Assembly (NCBI GenBank): GCA_017430945.1
Contig: JAFRMB010000112.1
Location: 1 to 7,094, forward strand
DNA length: 7,094 nt
Direction of reading: 5' to 3'
DNA from: Clostridia bacterium
GTDB lineage: Bacteria > Bacillota_A > Clostridia > Christensenellales > Aristaeellaceae
Each line of letters opens with the position of its first letter. Positions within the stretch are counted from its first letter, which is position 1. This document shows positions 5,101 through 7,094 of the stretch, piece by piece. The notes beneath the pieces are model-generated. The model was not told the origin of the DNA, made no database searches, and was given only the letters and a program-made list of their open reading frames with translations. The position numbers and the translations under genes are program-made.

Positions 5101-6927
5101 ATGAAATACAGGAAAGTACTGATCATGATATTGCTGGCGCTGATGTGCTTCAGCGCGGTGGCGGAGTCGATACCGGAAGCGACGATCTCGCAGGAGGAGC
5201 TGAGCAGTAAAGCCGTCGTGAAGGAGGTGCAGCAGCACCTGATCGACCTGGGCTATCTGCATGACGTGGCGGACGGCAAGTTCGGCAAGAAGAGCGCCGC
5301 GGCGCTCGGCGCCTTCCAGGCCGGCGCCGGTCTGCCGGCCACGGGCAAGCTGGACCCGGTGACATACGGGCGCTTGAAGCAGGCGGCCGAGAGCGTGCGT
5401 TCGCCGCGCGAGGTGCAGCAGAAGCTGATCGACCTGGGCTATCTGGGCGGCGAGGCGGACGGCAAGTTCGGCAAGCAGTCCGCGGCAGCGCTCGCGCTGT
5501 TCCAGAGGATCAACCGTCTGGAGGCCACCGGCACCCTGAACGAGGCGACGCTCGAGCGCCTGTTCGCCGGGGAGGCCATCGCGCTGCCCATCGGCCTGAA
5601 CAGCAAGGATTCCGGCGAGGCGGTCGAGGCGCTTCAGCAGCGGCTGTACGACCTGGGCTTTTTGGCAGACATGCCGGACGGCGACTACGGCAAGAGCACG
5701 CAGGCCGCGGTGAAGAGCTTCCAGCAGCACCTGAACACACAGGGGTTCGGGGACGACTACGGCATCCGCGCCAGCGGCGAGGCGACATCGGTCACCCGCT
5801 ATTTCCTGGAGAGCCAGATCTATTCATCCTACATCAACGATGTGGTCCTGGGCGTGCAGGACAGCGAGGCGCTGCGCGTGGAGCGCAGGCTCGTGCAGCT
5901 GGGCTATATGGACAAGCCGGCCGACGACACACTGGACGACTATGCGCTCGAGGCGCTCAACCTGTTCAAGCAGAAGGTGGACCTGCCGCTGGAGGGCGAT
6001 GCCGACCGCGTGACCATCGACGCACTGTTTGCGATGGACGCGCCGTACGCCGACCACTGCGCGCCGCACGCGATCGCGTTCGGAGACACCGGCCTGGCGG
6101 TGCGGGACGTCGAGTCGGCGCTGCTGGCCGGAGGCATGACGGCCAATCTGCCGGTGGGGAGCTACAACAAGAACCTGAAGAGCGCCATCGAGCGCCTGTA
6201 CAAATACCTGAAGGCGCGCAAGAGCGAACACGCGCCGCTGTTCTCCGACGCCCAGACGCTGAGCATCGAGGCGCAGCAGAAGCTGCAGGACGGCATACTG
6301 GGCTATGTGGCCGACGTTGGCAAGAAGAAGAACACCACCGAGGCCACCCGCGTGCAGCGCAGGCTGTATGCGCTGTACTACCTGCCCAAGTCCGGCATCG
6401 ACGGCCTGACCGGCAAGGAGAGCCGCGACGCCATCAAGGCGTTCCAGCAGGAGAACGGGCTCGAGCAGACGGGCATCGCCGACGAGGCCACCCAGCGCAT
6501 ACTGTTCTCCAACGAAGCCGAGTACAAGCGCTATCGCTACCGGGTCGAGGTCAGCATCGCCCGGCAGAAGGTGTACGTGTATCAGCTGAACGCGGACAAC
6601 GGGTACGACCTGGTGAAGACCTTCAACTGTTCCACGGGTCTTCACAACTCGACGCCCCGGGGCATCTTTCTGAACGCCAGGCCCATCAACCGCTGGCACT
6701 ACTTCGAGAAGTTCCACTGCTGGGCGCAGTACTCCTTCCGCATCGAGGGCGACATACTCTTCCATTCCGTGATCTACGGTTCCAAGAACGAGAACTCGCT
6801 CCACCGCAGCTCTCTGCGCAAGCTGGGCGACCCGGCCTCTCACGGCTGCGTCCGGCTGACCGTCGAGGACAGCAAGTGGCTGTTCGAGAACTGCGAGCGC
6901 GGATCGCTGGTCGTCGTGATATACTGA
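5101..6927 (+). CDS. Secreted L,D-transpeptidase (YkuD domain) with multiple peptidoglycan-binding repeats
   Basis: A 608-residue exported cell-wall enzyme. Residues 1-21 are a Sec signal peptide: basic MKYRK, a hydrophobic core, and an A-V-A/E site for cleavage after Ala21. PG_binding_1-type repeats follow at about 38-96, 102-155, 170-236, 255-311 and 414-469, with a degenerate one near 328-373; each shows the pattern V-Q-x-x-L-x-x-L-G-Y-L then A-x-x-x-F-Q. The C-terminal ~130 residues are the YkuD L,D-transpeptidase domain: His555 (ILFHSVIYG) and SHGCVRL (580-586), with Cys583 the expected nucleophile. Such enzymes make 3-3 cross-links between meso-DAP residues or attach proteins to the wall. 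GAGGG (5087-5091) precedes the ATG by 9 bases. It is monocistronic in this view, with its own extended -10 promoter. Family assignment is secure; the physiological target is not. Confidence 0.93.
   Translation: MKYRKVLIMILLALMCFSAVAESIPEATISQEELSSKAVVKEVQQHLIDLGYLHDVADGKFGKKSAAALGAFQAGAGLPATGKLDPVTYGRLKQAAESVRSPREVQQKLIDLGYLGGEADGKFGKQSAAALALFQRINRLEATGTLNEATLERLFAGEAIALPIGLNSKDSGEAVEALQQRLYDLGFLADMPDGDYGKSTQAAVKSFQQHLNTQGFGDDYGIRASGEATSVTRYFLESQIYSSYINDVVLGVQDSEALRVERRLVQLGYMDKPADDTLDDYALEALNLFKQKVDLPLEGDADRVTIDALFAMDAPYADHCAPHAIAFGDTGLAVRDVESALLAGGMTANLPVGSYNKNLKSAIERLYKYLKARKSEHAPLFSDAQTLSIEAQQKLQDGILGYVADVGKKKNTTEATRVQRRLYALYYLPKSGIDGLTGKESRDAIKAFQQENGLEQTGIADEATQRILFSNEAEYKRYRYRVEVSIARQKVYVYQLNADNGYDLVKTFNCSTGLHNSTPRGIFLNARPINRWHYFEKFHCWAQYSFRIEGDILFHSVIYGSKNENSLHRSSLRKLGDPASHGCVRLTVEDSKWLFENCERGSLVVVIY
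5220..5505 (+). repeat. Near-identical tandem domain repeats 1 and 2 in the L,D-transpeptidase
   Basis: The first two peptidoglycan-binding repeats are offset by 186 bases (62 codons) and are far more alike than the others. CTGATCGACCTGGGCTATCT occurs at 5239-5258 and again at 5425-5444, and GCGGACGGCAAGTTCGGCAA recurs in both. At protein level about 25 of 32 residues match by eye between residues 42-73 and 104-135. This indicates a more recent internal duplication. Confidence 0.75.
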
Positions 6928-6939
6928 TCCGATCGGAGT

Positions 6940-6957
6940 GCGGGCGGTGCGGCCCGC
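6940..6957 (+). repeat. Small GC hairpin after the L,D-transpeptidase gene
   Basis: GCGGGC (6940-6945) and GCCCGC (6952-6957) form a 6-bp stem with a 6-base loop, 12 bases beyond the stop codon. There is no T-run. Confidence 0.4.
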
Positions 6958-6961
6958 GACG

Positions 6962-6999
6962 CGAACGGGGGGACGCCGAATGTGGCGTCCCCCCGTTCG
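6962..6999. terminator. 16-bp perfect hairpin, likely transcription end of the L,D-transpeptidase gene
   Basis: CGAACGGGGGGACGCC (6962-6977) is perfectly complementary to GGCGTCCCCCCGTTCG (6984-6999) around the 6-base loop GAATGT. It lies 34 bases after the stop codon, the right place for a terminator, and is strong enough to stall polymerase. However, the following bases are ATCGTCAGATCC with no T-run, and the other strand has none either. It could be a U-less or bidirectional terminator, an mRNA-stabilising stem, or a member of a dispersed repeat family. Confidence 0.6.
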
Positions 7000-7026
7000 A
7001 TCGTCAGATCCCGGTGAGGGCATGGG

Positions 7027-7094
7027 GGAGGCGTGAAGCCTCCGGCGAAGCCGGGGCCTTGCCGCGGTGCGCCGGCAGCGATCCGCTGCTCGGC
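7027..7094. repeat. Cluster of GC-rich stem-loops at the right edge
   Basis: Three further inverted repeats lie here: GGAGGC (7027-7032) with GCCTCC (7038-7043), CCGGC (7042-7046) with GCCGG (7050-7054), and GCCGGCAGCG (7071-7080) with CGCTGC-T-CGGC (7084-7094), a 10-bp stem with one bulged T. The first two overlap by two bases and compete in part. No coding region is evident; the window ends inside the third stem, so its context is unknown. Confidence 0.4.

Noticed and set aside
5085..5210. Possible 41-codon leader peptide starting at ATG 5085, overlapping the transpeptidase start out of frame
   Set aside because: The nearest purine-rich site is only about 3 bases from the ATG, the product is nondescript, and GAGGG fits the ATG at 5101 better.
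6763..6849. Long spacing between His555 and the SHGC motif considered as an anomalous L,D-transpeptidase active site
   Set aside because: Firmicute L,D-transpeptidases commonly have an inserted loop between FHSV and G-x-PASHGCVR; the motif residues are all intact.
1..7094. CRISPR array, tRNA, rRNA, insertion sequence or phage genes
   Set aside because: No regularly spaced repeats, no tRNA-like or rRNA-like sequence, and no transposase, integrase or terminal repeats were seen on either strand.

Overview
The window looks like chromosomal DNA of a high-GC Gram-positive anaerobe, most likely a Clostridia or Christensenellales-type Firmicute. This is an inference from three things: strong AGGAGG-type ribosome binding sites, an extended -10 promoter (TGGTATAAT), and a secreted L,D-transpeptidase with many peptidoglycan-binding repeats. 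No taxonomic marker gene is present. Nearly all real coding is on the + strand.

Layout. Bases 1-321 hold no intact gene. On the minus strand, about 39-122 encodes the last ~28 residues of an AMP-forming acyl-CoA synthetase, with no matching upstream body, so it is a remnant. Base composition steps from about 51% GC (1-180) to about 73% GC (181-300). Bases 322-4763 form a tight four-gene operon with ATGA or 8-nt overlaps: an RbsC-type ABC permease (TTG start), an RbsA/MglA-type double ATPase, a second RbsC-type permease, and an amidohydrolase-2 family TIM-barrel hydrolase. No substrate-binding protein is encoded in the window. A clear intrinsic terminator lies at 4874-4906. Bases 4764-5100 otherwise hold the promoter and leader of the next gene. 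Bases 5101-6927 encode a 608-residue secreted L,D-transpeptidase with about six PG-binding-type repeats. The last 167 bases are non-coding and rich in perfect hairpins, including a 16-bp stem with no U-tract.

How it fits together. The two permeases and the ATPase would make a heteromeric carbohydrate-type importer. The co-translated hydrolase probably acts on the imported compound or an early product of it, plausibly a lactone, sugar acid or related carboxylate. The cell-wall enzyme is a separate transcription unit. I see no strong evidence of an undescribed system. The points most worth a second look are the synthetase remnant and composition junction at the left edge, the hydrolase with an apparently altered beta-5 active-site residue, the repeat architecture of the transpeptidase, and the hairpin cluster at the right edge.
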